The notes: generated from the letters alone by a model not told the origin. A stretch of 61,722 nucleotides of DNA from Bacteriovoracaceae bacterium (GCA_020630335.1 JAHDBN010000014.1:1-61722); one strand, 5' to 3'. Shown: positions 26,267 to 35,161, counted from the first letter of the stretch. A program made the numbers and translations.

Positions 26267-28606
26267 ATGATGATAAATGGTGAATTAGAAGCAATTTTTA
26301 GAAAAGCTACTTCAAAAGCTAATGAGCTGCAGCATGAATTTTTAACTTTAGAAAATATTTTGTGTGCCATGCTAGACGATGAGCATATTAGTAAAACTTT
26401 GATTGAATGTGGAGCGAGCTTAGATGGCTTGAAAGATAGCCTTAATAAATTCTTAGCTGAAGAAAAAAACTTTAGCATATTAAGTGAAGAAGATATTCAA
26501 GAACTTAATCAAGCTCAATTTATAAATGACGAGGTTCGGAAAGAAGCAGAGAGTAATGGCATAAGATATCAACCTCAAATAAGTATGGCCTTAGAAAGAG
26601 TTCTTCAAAGATCAGCTCTTCATGTGCAATCTTCAGGTAAAAAAGCTATTAGAGCTATAAACTTACTAATTGCGATGTTTAGTGAGAAGGAAAGTCATGC
26701 TGTTTATTTTCTTGAACGAGAAGGTGTTAAAAGAATTCAAATTGTTGAAAGAATTGCTCATGGCTTAGACCAATCGATTAATTCTTCAGAAAATTCACAT
26801 GGCCCTCAGAATAAAAAGTTTGATCCTTTAAAAAAGATTGAACAACAAAAAAAGGCCTTGTCTGAGTTTACTCTCAATCTTACAAAGGAAGCGAAAGAAG
26901 GAAGAATAGATCCTCTAATAGGAAGAGATGAAGAAATTGAAAGAATGATTCAAATCCTAGTTAGAAGAAGAAAAAATAATCCAATTCTTGTAGGAGATTC
27001 AGGAGTGGGGAAGACAGCACTTGCTGAAGGCCTTGCTTTGAGAATTGCTGAAGAGAAGGTTCCAGAACAATTGATTAAAACTCAAGTATATTCTCTTGAT
27101 ATCGCTTCCTTGCTAGCAGGAACAAAATTCAGAGGTGACTTTGAAGCTAGATTGAAAGTTGTGGTACAAGCTCTTAAAGATAATAAAGATGAAAAGAAAG
27201 TTCTTTTTATAGATGAGATTCATTCTATTGTGGGGGCTGGATCTACTTCTGGTGGAAGTCTAGATGCTTCTAATTTATTAAAACCTTCTTTGTCTAAAGG
27301 AGAGTTGAGATGTATTGGTAGTACAACTTATGATGAATACAGAAAGATTTTTGAAAAAGATCAGGCCCTTTCTAGAAGATTTCAGAAAATAGATGTTCAC
27401 GAGCCTTCGAAAGAAGATACGATTCAAATTCTAGAAGGATTAAAATCCAAATATGAAGAACATCATGGGATTGATTTTAGTACTGAGATTTTAACTCATG
27501 TGGTGAATTTGTGTGAAAAGTATATTCATGATAAAAAATTTCCTGATAAAGCGATTGATATAATGGACGAAGTAGGTGCTAGATTGTCCTTATTACCTAA
27601 AGAGAATAAAAAAGCGAATGCTGACTTAATAGATGTAGAGAAAGTTATTTCTCAAATAGCTAGAATTCCTGAAAAAACAGTTTCATCACAAGAGAAAGAT
27701 AAGTTAAAAAATCTGCATAAAGATTTAAGATTACTTATCTATGGACAAAATGAAGCAGTAGATAAAGTTGCAGATGCAATTATACTTTCTCGATCTGGGT
27801 TAAGAGATGAAACTAAGCCTATTGCCTCTTTTCTTTTTGCAGGGCCAACAGGAGTTGGAAAAACAGAACTTTCAAAGCAATTAGCGCATATAATGGGACT
27901 TAACTTTGAAAGAATTGATATGTCTGAATTTATGGAAAAACATAGTGTTGCTAAATTAATTGGAGCTCCTCCTGGGTATGTGGGGTTTGATCAAGGTGGA
28001 GTTTTAACTGAGGCCATAAATAAAAATCCTTATTCTGTTTTATTATTAGATGAAATAGAAAAAGCTCATCCAGATGTTTTTAATATTCTTCTTCAGGTTA
28101 TGGACCATGGGAAATTAACTGATTCTAATGGACGAGTTTCTGATTTTAGAAATGTTATTCTCATAATGACCAGTAATGCAGGGGCGAAAGAATATGAGGC
28201 TGGTAGTATTGGGTTCTCAGGCCAAGAATTAAAGGTTAATTCAACTAAAAGAGATCAAGCAATTAGAAAATTTTTCTCTCCAGAGTTTAGAAATAGATTG
28301 GATGGAGTTATTTATTTTAATAAGCTATCTAGTGATCATATAGAGAATGTTGTTCGAAAGTTTTTAATGAATCTAGAAAACTCATTATTGGATAAAGGAG
28401 TTGAACTAGAATATTCACCTGAGGTAGTGACTTGGCTTGCCAAAGAAGGTTTTGATGAAAAGCTTGGAGCAAGGCCTATTCAAAGAATTATTGATGAAAA
28501 AATTAAAAAGAAAATTGCTTCTGAATTACTTTTTGGTTCTCTTGAGCATGGAAAAAATGTAAAAGTTAATATCAAAGATGATGAATTATCTTTTGAATAT
28601 AGTTAA
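26267..28606 (+). CDS. clpA: ATP-dependent Clp protease ATP-binding subunit ClpA
   Basis: ClpA unfolds proteins and feeds them to ClpP. The 779-residue protein has the N-domain that binds ClpS, a first AAA+ module (Walker A GDSGVGKT near residue 243) and a second (GPTGVGKT near 526). An IGF loop near residue 648 docks ClpP. There is no ClpB-type middle domain. Two adjacent ATG codons at the start are alternatives; aggaaa lies upstream. No clpP is in the window. Confidence 0.95.
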   Translation: MMINGELEAIFRKATSKANELQHEFLTLENILCAMLDDEHISKTLIECGASLDGLKDSLNKFLAEEKNFSILSEEDIQELNQAQFINDEVRKEAESNGIRYQPQISMALERVLQRSALHVQSSGKKAIRAINLLIAMFSEKESHAVYFLEREGVKRIQIVERIAHGLDQSINSSENSHGPQNKKFDPLKKIEQQKKALSEFTLNLTKEAKEGRIDPLIGRDEEIERMIQILVRRRKNNPILVGDSGVGKTALAEGLALRIAEEKVPEQLIKTQVYSLDIASLLAGTKFRGDFEARLKVVVQALKDNKDEKKVLFIDEIHSIVGAGSTSGGSLDASNLLKPSLSKGELRCIGSTTYDEYRKIFEKDQALSRRFQKIDVHEPSKEDTIQILEGLKSKYEEHHGIDFSTEILTHVVNLCEKYIHDKKFPDKAIDIMDEVGARLSLLPKENKKANADLIDVEKVISQIARIPEKTVSSQEKDKLKNLHKDLRLLIYGQNEAVDKVADAIILSRSGLRDETKPIASFLFAGPTGVGKTELSKQLAHIMGLNFERIDMSEFMEKHSVAKLIGAPPGYVGFDQGGVLTEAINKNPYSVLLLDEIEKAHPDVFNILLQVMDHGKLTDSNGRVSDFRNVILIMTSNAGAKEYEAGSIGFSGQELKVNSTKRDQAIRKFFSPEFRNRLDGVIYFNKLSSDHIENVVRKFLMNLENSLLDKGVELEYSPEVVTWLAKEGFDEKLGARPIQRIIDEKIKKKIASELLFGSLEHGKNVKVNIKDDELSFEYS

Positions 28607-28661
28607 TTTTTCTAAAAAAACGTCAAAAAATAATCACTTTTAGTGTTTTTCTAACTTCTAA

Positions 28662-28691
28662 GTGACAAAAATTTCATATTTTTGTTATAAA
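28662..28691 (+). promoter_or_regulatory. Possible upstream promoter with inverted repeat in the spacer
   Basis: GTGACA (28662-28667) and TATAAA (28686-28691) are separated by 18 bp. The spacer is almost wholly the inverted repeat acaaaaat/atttttgt. If used, the transcript would have a leader of about 280 bases before the lysine-rich gene. A closer promoter is also visible, so this one is uncertain. Confidence 0.3.
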
Positions 28692-28900
28692 ATGGAGTTT
28701 TTTTCTGGTCCTACAACTTTTTTTAACCCTGTTTTTATTTTTTTAGCTGAAAAATTGGCTTAAAACTTAAAAATTTAAAAAAAAACATTAAAAAAAACAA
28801 AATATTACCGATTCTTTTAAAGAAATTAGTAAAAAAGTTCATAAATTTATAACTTTTAGCTAAAAAGTAGTGTTTTGATGTTGATTTTGTTTTTTTACAT

Positions 28901-28929
28901 TTGCATCAAAAAAAAAAACTGTTTAAAAT
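28901..28929 (+). promoter_or_regulatory. Promoter of the lysine-rich protein gene
   Basis: TTGCAT (28901-28906) and TAAAAT (28924-28929) are separated by 17 bp. The spacer contains an uninterrupted A-run. The leader would be about 42 bases and ends with the strong ggaggg Shine-Dalgarno. The -35 overlaps one arm of the ttttgatg/catcaaaa dyad, a possible operator. Confidence 0.5.
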
Positions 28930-28977
28930 TTTATTAATAATAAGTTTTATTTTGTAAAAACAACAATGGAGGGTTTT

Positions 28978-29418
28978 ATGGCCGTTAGAAAAAAGAAAGC
29001 AACAAAAAGAAAAGTTGCTAAGAAAAAAACAAAGAGAAAAGTAACTAAAAAGAAAAAGAAGACTACAAAAAGAAAAGTAGCTAAAAAGAAAACTAAAAGA
29101 AAAGTAGCTAAGAAGAAAACAAAAAGAAAAGCTACTAAAAAGAAAAAGAAAACTACTAAGAGAAAAGTTGCTAAGAAAAAAAGAAAAGTAGCTAAGAAGA
29201 AAAAGAAAACTACTAAGAGAAAAGTAGCTAAGAAGAAAAAGAAAAAAGCTACTAAGAAGAAAAAGAAAACTACTAAAAGAAAAGCTACTAAAAAGAAAAA
29301 GAAAACTACTAAGAGAAAAGCTACTAAGAAGAAGAAAACTACAAAAAGAAAAGTAGCGAAGAGAAAGCCGGCAAAAAGAAAGCCAGCTAAAAGAAAAGCT
29401 GCTAAGAAAAGAAGATAA
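28978..29418 (+). CDS. Lysine-rich histone H1-like protein
   Basis: A 146-residue protein made, after Met1, of only Lys, Arg, Ala, Thr, Val and Pro, with about 60% lysine. It repeats units of the type TTKRKVAKKK, and its C-terminal end has KRKPAKRKPAKRKAAKK. The composition matches the tail of eukaryotic H1 and bacterial H1-like proteins (HctB of Chlamydia and others) that condense DNA. The start is ATG 28978: ggaggg lies 5 bases before it, whereas the upstream ATG 28966 overlaps that Shine-Dalgarno. It is flanked by its own promoter and a strong terminator, so it is a single-gene unit. Confidence 0.85.
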   Translation: MAVRKKKATKRKVAKKKTKRKVTKKKKKTTKRKVAKKKTKRKVAKKKTKRKATKKKKKTTKRKVAKKKRKVAKKKKKTTKRKVAKKKKKKATKKKKKTTKRKATKKKKKTTKRKATKKKKTTKRKVAKRKPAKRKPAKRKAAKKRR

Positions 29419-29445
29419 TTAATTATCTAAAATTTTAATAAAGAG

Positions 29446-29471
29446 GGGGAAGTTAATACTTCCCCTTTTTT
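29446..29471 (+). terminator. Rho-independent terminator after the lysine-rich gene
   Basis: A perfect 8-bp stem (ggggaagt / acttcccc) with a taat loop is followed by six T. The stem has four consecutive G-C pairs at its base, which is striking in this AT-rich setting. Confidence 0.93.
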
Positions 29472-29525
29472 GTTTACAAAATCTAAATTTTTCATGAATA
29501 TACCTAAAACAGAGAAGGTATAATT

Positions 29526-30986
29526 ATGAGTTTCACTATTCAACATGAAAATGCCCCAGGTAAATTATGGAATATATTCTATGACTTTACTCAAACTCCT
29601 AGGCCATCAAAATCTGAAGAAAAAATTAGAGAATATATTTTGAATTTGGCTAAAGATGCAGGGTTTGAAACAAGAACTGATAAGATTGGAAATATAGTTG
29701 TTTCTTTACCAGCTCAGAATTCAAAGAGTACCAAGAAAGTTGTTATTCAGAATCATATTGATATGGTGACGGATGCTATTCCTGGCAAGAAGATTGATTT
29801 CAAGAATGATCCAATTACTGCGTATGTTGACGGAGATTGGCTTAGAGCTGAAGGGACGACCTTGGGTGCAGATAATGGTATCGGTTGTGCTGCGGCTTTA
29901 GCGTTAATGTTTGATAAGGAGATGAGTCGACCAGAAATTGATCTTCTTTTTACTATTGATGAAGAGACTGGGCTAACAGGTGCCTTAGAGCTCGATCCAG
30001 AACTAACTAATGGAGACATGATTCTTAATTTAGATACTGAAGAGTGGGGAAGTCTTTACGTTGGATGCGCTGGAGGGGTTGATTATGACTTCGAAAAAGA
30101 GTTTTCTCAAGAAGAAGATACAAACGCAAAATGTTATAAGCTTTCAATTGAAGGACTTGCTGGAGGACATTCTGGAGTTGATATACATAGATATAGAGAG
30201 AACTCGGCTAAAGTTCTAATTAATCTGTTAAATGAACTCTCAGAGATAACTGATCTTAAAATTCATGAATTTCGATCGGGCAAGGCCCATAATATTATCC
30301 CTCGAGATGCTTACGCATTTATTAGCTTGAAAGATGAAGGGAAGGTAAGAGAGCTCATAGAAAAAAGAGTTAAGATTTGGAAGAGTTACTTCTCTGAAGA
30401 AGATCAAGGATTTAAGGTTTCATTAGATGAATGTGATAGTTTCACGAGCTTTCTTAAAGCAGAAGATCAGAAAAATTTTTTGGATTTCATGACGTATTTT
30501 CCTCATGGCGTTCATTCAATGATTAGAGAAACTGTTGATAGTGATAAAGATCCTTTAGTTTCTGTGAGTAATAATTGTGCTGTAACAATATTAAAGAATG
30601 GAAAGTTTTATCTAAGAAGCTCGCTTCGATTTTTTAATCGCTCAGAGGCTCAAGAAGTTGAAATGAAATTTTCAAAACTGGCCAAGACTTTTGAGATGAA
30701 AATAAATAAAAACTCTGAATATCCAAGTTGGAATCCTAACTTCCAATCGAACTTAATAGGCGTAGCAAAGAATTTGTATAAAGAAATGTACGGAGAAGTA
30801 GCACATGTAAAGGCCATCCATGCTGGACTTGAATGTGGTATTTTACTTGATAGGTTTAAGGGGAAAGCTGAAGCGATTAGTTTTGGGCCTACAATTGTTG
30901 ATGCTCACTCGCCTGATGAGAGAGTCCATATTCCTAGTGTGACAAGTTTTTGGCAGTTTTTTACTAAATTTTTAGAAATCCTTTAG
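29526..30986 (+). CDS. pepD: Cytosol non-specific dipeptidase (aminoacyl-histidine dipeptidase)
   Basis: PepD is an M20-family zinc dipeptidase that cleaves many unblocked dipeptides in the cytoplasm. The 486-residue protein has metal-ligand motifs NHIDMVTDA and GADNGIGCA, the acidic DEETGLTGA motif, and further ligands in LNLDTEEWG. A C-terminal H is in IVDAHSPDERVHIP. Length and motif order match the family. The start has GAGAAGG upstream. Amino-acid scavenging fits a predator or proteolytic organism, but the enzyme itself is widespread. Confidence 0.95.
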   Translation: MSFTIQHENAPGKLWNIFYDFTQTPRPSKSEEKIREYILNLAKDAGFETRTDKIGNIVVSLPAQNSKSTKKVVIQNHIDMVTDAIPGKKIDFKNDPITAYVDGDWLRAEGTTLGADNGIGCAAALALMFDKEMSRPEIDLLFTIDEETGLTGALELDPELTNGDMILNLDTEEWGSLYVGCAGGVDYDFEKEFSQEEDTNAKCYKLSIEGLAGGHSGVDIHRYRENSAKVLINLLNELSEITDLKIHEFRSGKAHNIIPRDAYAFISLKDEGKVRELIEKRVKIWKSYFSEEDQGFKVSLDECDSFTSFLKAEDQKNFLDFMTYFPHGVHSMIRETVDSDKDPLVSVSNNCAVTILKNGKFYLRSSLRFFNRSEAQEVEMKFSKLAKTFEMKINKNSEYPSWNPNFQSNLIGVAKNLYKEMYGEVAHVKAIHAGLECGILLDRFKGKAEAISFGPTIVDAHSPDERVHIPSVTSFWQFFTKFLEIL

Positions 30987-30994
30987 GAGGAGAA

Positions 30995-31351
30995 ATGATA
31001 AGTTACGAAAATTATAAAATGATTCACGTGTTAATGGTTGTTATTATGTTCAGCTTTTTTGCTGTTCAAATTTTTTCATCTGAAAAAGTGAAAAAAGCAG
31101 CGATGTGGAGTGGAATTGCTAGTGTATTGCTTTTAGTTTCAGGAATGGGACTTTTAGCGAGAATTGGAGTTTCTCATACTGAAGGTTGGCCTTCATGGGT
31201 AATTATTAAAATGATTGCTTGGGCACTTATAGTAATAGCAACTCCAATGATTATTAAAAGAGCTCCTAGTTTTAAAGGTAAGTGGTTTGGTGTCATGATT
31301 TTGATTCTTCTTACTATTCTTTACATGGTTCAATATAAACCAGAGTTATAA
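30995..31351 (+). CDS. Small four-helix membrane protein (SirB-like)
   Basis: A 118-residue integral membrane protein with four predicted helices (about 7-25, 35-54, 67-84, 94-111). The first helix begins near YKMIHVLMV and the third contains IIKMIAWAL. The pattern of His near the start of helix 1 and Lys in helix 3 recalls the SirB family. The assignment is weak. A strong Shine-Dalgarno (taggaggag) lies 8 bases after the pepD stop, so it shares the pepD message. Confidence 0.6.
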   Translation: MISYENYKMIHVLMVVIMFSFFAVQIFSSEKVKKAAMWSGIASVLLLVSGMGLLARIGVSHTEGWPSWVIIKMIAWALIVIATPMIIKRAPSFKGKWFGVMILILLTILYMVQYKPEL

Positions 31352-31394
31352 ATATTAGATAAAAACTGATAAGAAAAATTTTTAGCAATCAAGG

Positions 31395-31423
31395 TTGATT
31401 CAGATTCATTTAGTGAGTATCAT
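31395..31423 (+). promoter_or_regulatory. Candidate leaderless promoter of the YggT-like gene
   Basis: TTGATT (31395-31400), a 17-bp spacer and TATCAT (31418-31423) end exactly six bases before the ATG at 31430. The transcript would start at the A of the start codon. No Shine-Dalgarno is present. Confidence 0.5.
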
Positions 31424-31429
31424 TAAGTT

Positions 31430-31657
31430 ATGGGACTTATACGTTTTATTCTTATTGCTTACATTATTATTATTATTTTAGACGTTGTAATGGAGTTTCT
31501 TCCTCAGTTAAGAAAATATGAAGCCAGTAAATACGTTCAGCAGTTGTCTTCTTATTCAGTGAACTTTGTAAGAAAGTTCTTATCTTCAGATTTACCATTT
31601 TTTGCTGCTCATATAGTCGTCATTGTCTTGATTTATTTACTGAAGGCCATTTGGTAG
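31430..31657 (+). CDS. YggT/YlmG-like small membrane protein
   Basis: A 75-residue protein with two hydrophobic helices (about 4-25 and 57-74). They flank a polar loop with VRKFLSSDLPFFAAHIVVI, which resembles the RRFLPxxDxSPIIVI signature of the YggT family; that family is linked to cell division and membrane organisation. It is half the usual two-repeat length, so it is a single-unit version. Its TAG overlaps the GTG of the next gene by one base. Confidence 0.6.
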   Translation: MGLIRFILIAYIIIIILDVVMEFLPQLRKYEASKYVQQLSSYSVNFVRKFLSSDLPFFAAHIVVIVLIYLLKAIW

Positions 31658-32397
31658 TGAGCAATTTTGATTTAAACCAGTTGGTAAATGAAACATTTTC
31701 ACTTTACGAGTCAGAGAGCCAAAGTTCTTTATTAAATAAAGATCTAGTTCCAAGAGAAGCACCAGGAGTTGTCTACTCTGTAAGTAAATCTTTATTTTTT
31801 ACTAACCTTCAATGCTCAGAGTCTCCTAATCTTAAAGAAGATTTTAAAAACACACAAAATTGGGATGAGGACAGTGAAATTAGTTTTTATGAAACTAATT
31901 CTTTTCATGAAGCGAGAACACTTGCAAGAGAATTTAATCAGTTTAAAGTTTATAAAAATTTGGGCTCTCGGCCTATTAGAAATGAAAATAGATTGTGGTT
32001 TTTAAGATTTGTTGACGATGAGCAAGTTGAGTTAATCTTTGAACATCCTCCTGGGAGAGGAGTTGAACTTCCAAGAGGAATGATTAATTTAGGAGCCTTG
32101 GGAGATGCAGCCTTAGCGAAATATTATTTTGAACAATTAGGCCAAAGCTTGAATAACGAGATGAACTTTAAAGAGTTGAAAGTAGGAAAGAAATCTTTAA
32201 TTTTTTGTTTTGAATCACATACTAAGGCCAGAAAGTTTAAAGCATGGCTTGAATTTCTGGATGAATTAACTGAAATGGATATTTTCAAAACTTCAGCATC
32301 AAGTGATGAAATGAATATTTTAGCTGTTAAAACTTATTTCTTTGAAAGGGCGTTATGTCGTAAATTCTGGAAACATGTCCAATCTAGTCTGTTATAG
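31657..32397 (+). CDS. Hypothetical protein, about 246 residues
   Basis: I do not recognise this protein. It is cytoplasmic in appearance, with no signal peptide or membrane span. It is acidic at the N terminus and has a central LWFLRFVDDEQVELIF strand-like segment and the motif PPGRGVELPRGMI. In the frame, TTG at 31651 is possible, but GTG 31657 is preferred because it overlaps the preceding stop (tagtg), a common coupling arrangement. The gene is followed by a gap of about 55 bp before the FtsB-like gene. Confidence 0.65.
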   Translation: MSNFDLNQLVNETFSLYESESQSSLLNKDLVPREAPGVVYSVSKSLFFTNLQCSESPNLKEDFKNTQNWDEDSEISFYETNSFHEARTLAREFNQFKVYKNLGSRPIRNENRLWFLRFVDDEQVELIFEHPPGRGVELPRGMINLGALGDAALAKYYFEQLGQSLNNEMNFKELKVGKKSLIFCFESHTKARKFKAWLEFLDELTEMDIFKTSASSDEMNILAVKTYFFERALCRKFWKHVQSSLL

Positions 32398-32451
32398 GTC
32401 CTAGACGCCATTTACTTGAATTAACTCCTATATTTGCTACCCTTTAAGTAT

Positions 32452-32874
32452 ATGTTTAAAAGAAAAAGTATTGAATACAAGACCAGAAAGTCTCCGGCGA
32501 GACCAGATAATGTTGAATTTATTGAGCCTAACTTTTATCGTCAAACTTTAAAAAATGATTTAAAGACAAAAATTATTAAATATAGCTTATTACTTGTTAT
32601 TTTGGGACTTGGAATAAGAATGACTTTTATGGATGGTGGGATTTTAGAATTAAAAGAGAAAAAAAACTTAGTGACTAGTAAGTCCAAGTTATTAAAAAAA
32701 ATTTCCTTAGAGAATTCAGAACTTAAATCAGAAATACTAAAAATAAGAAAAGATAATAAGTATCAACGTAAACTAGCTAGAGATCATTTAGGAGTCATTG
32801 CTGAAGACGAATTTGTGATTCTATTCGAGGAAGATCTTGAGCATCCTTCCAAGAGAACTGATCCCCAACTTTAA
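32452..32874 (+). CDS. FtsB/DivIC-family septum protein
   Basis: A 140-residue bitopic protein. A basic cytoplasmic N terminus leads to one membrane helix (about 45-62), a coiled coil (about 70-105), and the family end motif LARDHLGVIAEDEFVILFEE. FtsB/DivIC join FtsL and FtsQ/DivIB in the divisome. The start is ATG 32452; the TTG at 32434 is an unlikely alternative. The final 80 bases overlap the convergent DUF192 gene, a long antisense overlap that covers the conserved C-terminal motif. Confidence 0.75.
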   Translation: MFKRKSIEYKTRKSPARPDNVEFIEPNFYRQTLKNDLKTKIIKYSLLLVILGLGIRMTFMDGGILELKEKKNLVTSKSKLLKKISLENSELKSEILKIRKDNKYQRKLARDHLGVIAEDEFVILFEEDLEHPSKRTDPQL

Positions 32875-33340
32875 TTGATTTTGAAAAATCAGAATGTTTG
32901 AGCTCAATGACATGTCTGCACTCATAATACCCAGTTCTGTAAATAGCAGGGGGTTCTTTTAAACCTGGGTGATGAGGGGCATTTCTATCAATTCCTTTAA
33001 CGATTAAATTTTCATCGACAAAGAAAATGTCTAAATTAAAGTGAGTATCTGGCATCCAAAAACTTCGAGGAGCAGTTGTTGGGTTAAAAAAAATCATAGC
33101 ATCTTTATTAGTGAAAAATTCTGGCTTAATCGAGCTTAACCCATGTGTTTGTTGTTGATCATTTAACGCAAGGTAAGTTTTTAACTCAACATTTTTGATT
33201 TTTAGAAAGACCGTCTCTAGCTTAGCAAGATATTGCTCCGAATAACTTGTTCTAGCTTTTTTTCTCTCTGATTGAGAAGAATTGCAGGAAATAAGAGAGA
33301 AGTTTAGAATTAAGACTAGAGATAAAAGTAATTTACGCAT
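32795..33340 (-). CDS. DUF192-family lipoprotein
   Basis: A 181-residue predicted lipoprotein. The signal MRKLLLSLVLILNFSLISC carries a clear lipobox. The DUF192 domain follows, with THGLSS, RSFWMPDTHFNLDIFFVD and the GYYECRHVIEL region. The fold is compact and found in many secreted proteins of unknown activity. The start at 33340 is chosen because the longer frame (to 33391) would add 17 residues ahead of a textbook signal and overlap aspS. A TATACT lies 8 bases before the ATG. It overlaps the convergent FtsB-like gene by 80 bases. Confidence 0.82.
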   Translation of the reverse strand: MRKLLLSLVLILNFSLISCNSSQSERKKARTSYSEQYLAKLETVFLKIKNVELKTYLALNDQQQTHGLSSIKPEFFTNKDAMIFFNPTTAPRSFWMPDTHFNLDIFFVDENLIVKGIDRNAPHHPGLKEPPAIYRTGYYECRHVIELKHSDFSKSIKVGDQFSWKDAQDLPRIESQIRLQQ

Positions 33341-33378
33341 ATATTGATAGTATAAGAAATAAGGACTGGTAACAAGGT

Positions 33379-35157
33379 ATGAGTAATCCATTTATTGCAG
33401 ATAATAATTTATTAAAAACGCATTCCTGCGGAGAATTAAGAGCTGAGCATGTTGGAAAAGAAGTAATTCTTTCAGGTTGGGTAAATAAGTATAGAAACTT
33501 AGGAGCACTGCACTTTGTTGCAATTCGAGATAAATCAGGAGTTACTCAACTTGGGTTTGAAAATTTCAAGCAAGATATTGAGTTTTTAAAAGAACTTAGT
33601 CTGGAAAGTGTTATCCAGGCTAAAGGAATTGTTCGAGCTAGACCTGATGGGGCATCTAATAAAGAGATGGATACAGGTGATATTGAAGTTCAGGTCGAAG
33701 AATTGAAAATCTTATCTAAGGCCCATGAAGTTCCTTTTTTACCTCATGGAAAAATTGAAGCAGGCGAGGATTTAAGATTAAAGTATAGGTATCTTGATTT
33801 AAGAACAGATAAACTCCAATCTATGCTTTCGCTTAGATCTGAAATGGCAAAGTTAGCAAGAATGTCTTTATATGAAGAAGGTTTTACAGAAGTAGAAACT
33901 CCAATTCTTTATAAAACAACACCTGAGGGTGCTAGAGATTATGTTGTTCCAAGCCGAGTACATCCAGGAAAAGTTTATGCTCTTCCTCAATCACCTCAGA
34001 CTCTTAAGCAGTTATTAATGATTGCTGGGACAGATAAATATTTTCAAATTTGTAAATGCTTTAGAGATGAAGATTTAAGAGCTGATAGGCAACCAGAATT
34101 TTCTCAAATAGATATTGAAGTAAGTTTTTCTACTGCTGAATATATGAGAGGTTTGGCCTCTAAAATGCTTCAAAAGTTTTTTAAATTAGATTCAGATTTT
34201 GAAATTCCAATTATGAGTTATGCTGATGCGATGAAGGATTATGGATCGGATAAACCTGATGTGAGATTTGATCTTAAGCACTTAGATATGACGGAAGCTT
34301 TCAAGGGGTGTGGGTTTAAAACTTTCGCTGATATAGAGTCGCAAGGTGGATTAATCAAAGCGATGTTTATTTCTAAAGACACGAAAGAGTTTGCTCGTAA
34401 ACAAATTGATGCATTTGCTGAAGTGGTGAAACCATATGGAGGTAAAGGTGTTGCATGGTTTAAGGTTAATGGAGATGAATTAGCTGGTGGGATTTCAAAG
34501 TTTATCACAGATGATCTTAAAACTCATTTTAATCAAGGTGACGGACTTTGGGTGTTCTGTGCTTCTCCTAAGCATTCGGTGACTCATGCGTGTGCTAATG
34601 CACTAAGGCTTTATCTTGGAAGAGAGTGTGAGCTTATTAAAGAAGGTGACTTTAAATTTTTATGGATTAATGATTGGCCTTTGTTTGAGTACGATGAAGA
34701 AGAAGGGAGATTGTTTGCGGCTCATCACCCATTTACGAGCCCTAAAATGGAAGATGTTGAAAAGTTTAAAAGTGGAGATATAGAAATCGCTAAAACAATT
34801 AAAGCTGAAGCTTATGATGTTGTTTGTAATGGATACGAATTAGCTGGTGGATCGGTAAGGATTTATGATACTGAATTGCAGGCTCAAATGTTTAAGTATT
34901 TAGACTTCTCAGAAGAAGAAGCTCAGAGATTATTTGGTTTTTTCATCGAGGCATTAAAGTATGGAACTCCTCCTCATGCTGGTATGGCTTTTGGGTTTGA
35001 TCGATTAATTATGCTGGCTGGTGGGACTAGTAATATTAGAGATGTGATTGCTTTCCCTAAAACTGCTTCTGCTACAGATTTGATGAGTAGCTCTCCTAGT
35101 ACTGCTCAGGCAGTTCAGTTAGAAGAGCTTCGGATGAAGTTTGATTTGAAGTCTTAA
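33379..35157 (+). CDS. aspS: Aspartate--tRNA ligase
   Basis: A class II synthetase that charges tRNA-Asp. The 592-residue bacterial-type enzyme has an N-terminal OB-fold (to about 110). Motif 2 is in CFRDEDLRADRQPEFSQID, a GAD insertion domain lies at about 290-410, and motif 3 is in GMAFGFDRLIML. The C-terminal catalytic half is complete. I cannot tell from sequence whether it is discriminating or also charges tRNA-Asn. The gene is divergent from the DUF192 gene, with a 38-bp gap. Confidence 0.97.
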   Translation: MSNPFIADNNLLKTHSCGELRAEHVGKEVILSGWVNKYRNLGALHFVAIRDKSGVTQLGFENFKQDIEFLKELSLESVIQAKGIVRARPDGASNKEMDTGDIEVQVEELKILSKAHEVPFLPHGKIEAGEDLRLKYRYLDLRTDKLQSMLSLRSEMAKLARMSLYEEGFTEVETPILYKTTPEGARDYVVPSRVHPGKVYALPQSPQTLKQLLMIAGTDKYFQICKCFRDEDLRADRQPEFSQIDIEVSFSTAEYMRGLASKMLQKFFKLDSDFEIPIMSYADAMKDYGSDKPDVRFDLKHLDMTEAFKGCGFKTFADIESQGGLIKAMFISKDTKEFARKQIDAFAEVVKPYGGKGVAWFKVNGDELAGGISKFITDDLKTHFNQGDGLWVFCASPKHSVTHACANALRLYLGRECELIKEGDFKFLWINDWPLFEYDEEEGRLFAAHHPFTSPKMEDVEKFKSGDIEIAKTIKAEAYDVVCNGYELAGGSVRIYDTELQAQMFKYLDFSEEEAQRLFGFFIEALKYGTPPHAGMAFGFDRLIMLAGGTSNIRDVIAFPKTASATDLMSSSPSTAQAVQLEELRMKFDLKS

Positions 35158-35161
35158 AACG

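Larger units (their letters stand above)
28607..28965. other. Very AT-rich intergenic region between clpA and the lysine-rich gene
   Basis: This 359-bp gap has no credible reading frame and is dominated by A- and T-tracts. Just after clpA is a weak terminator-like hairpin (28635-28645, cact-ttt-agtg, followed by five T). A perfect inverted repeat, acaaaaat-ttcat-atttttgt, lies at 28665-28685. A second dyad, ttttgatg (28873-28880) with catcaaaa (28904-28911), spans part of the promoter region of the next gene. A-tracts of this density usually bend DNA and attract nucleoid proteins. Confidence 0.7.

Noticed and set aside
28966-28980. Upstream ATG of the lysine-rich gene
   Set aside because: It overlaps the ggaggg Shine-Dalgarno that correctly serves the ATG at 28978.
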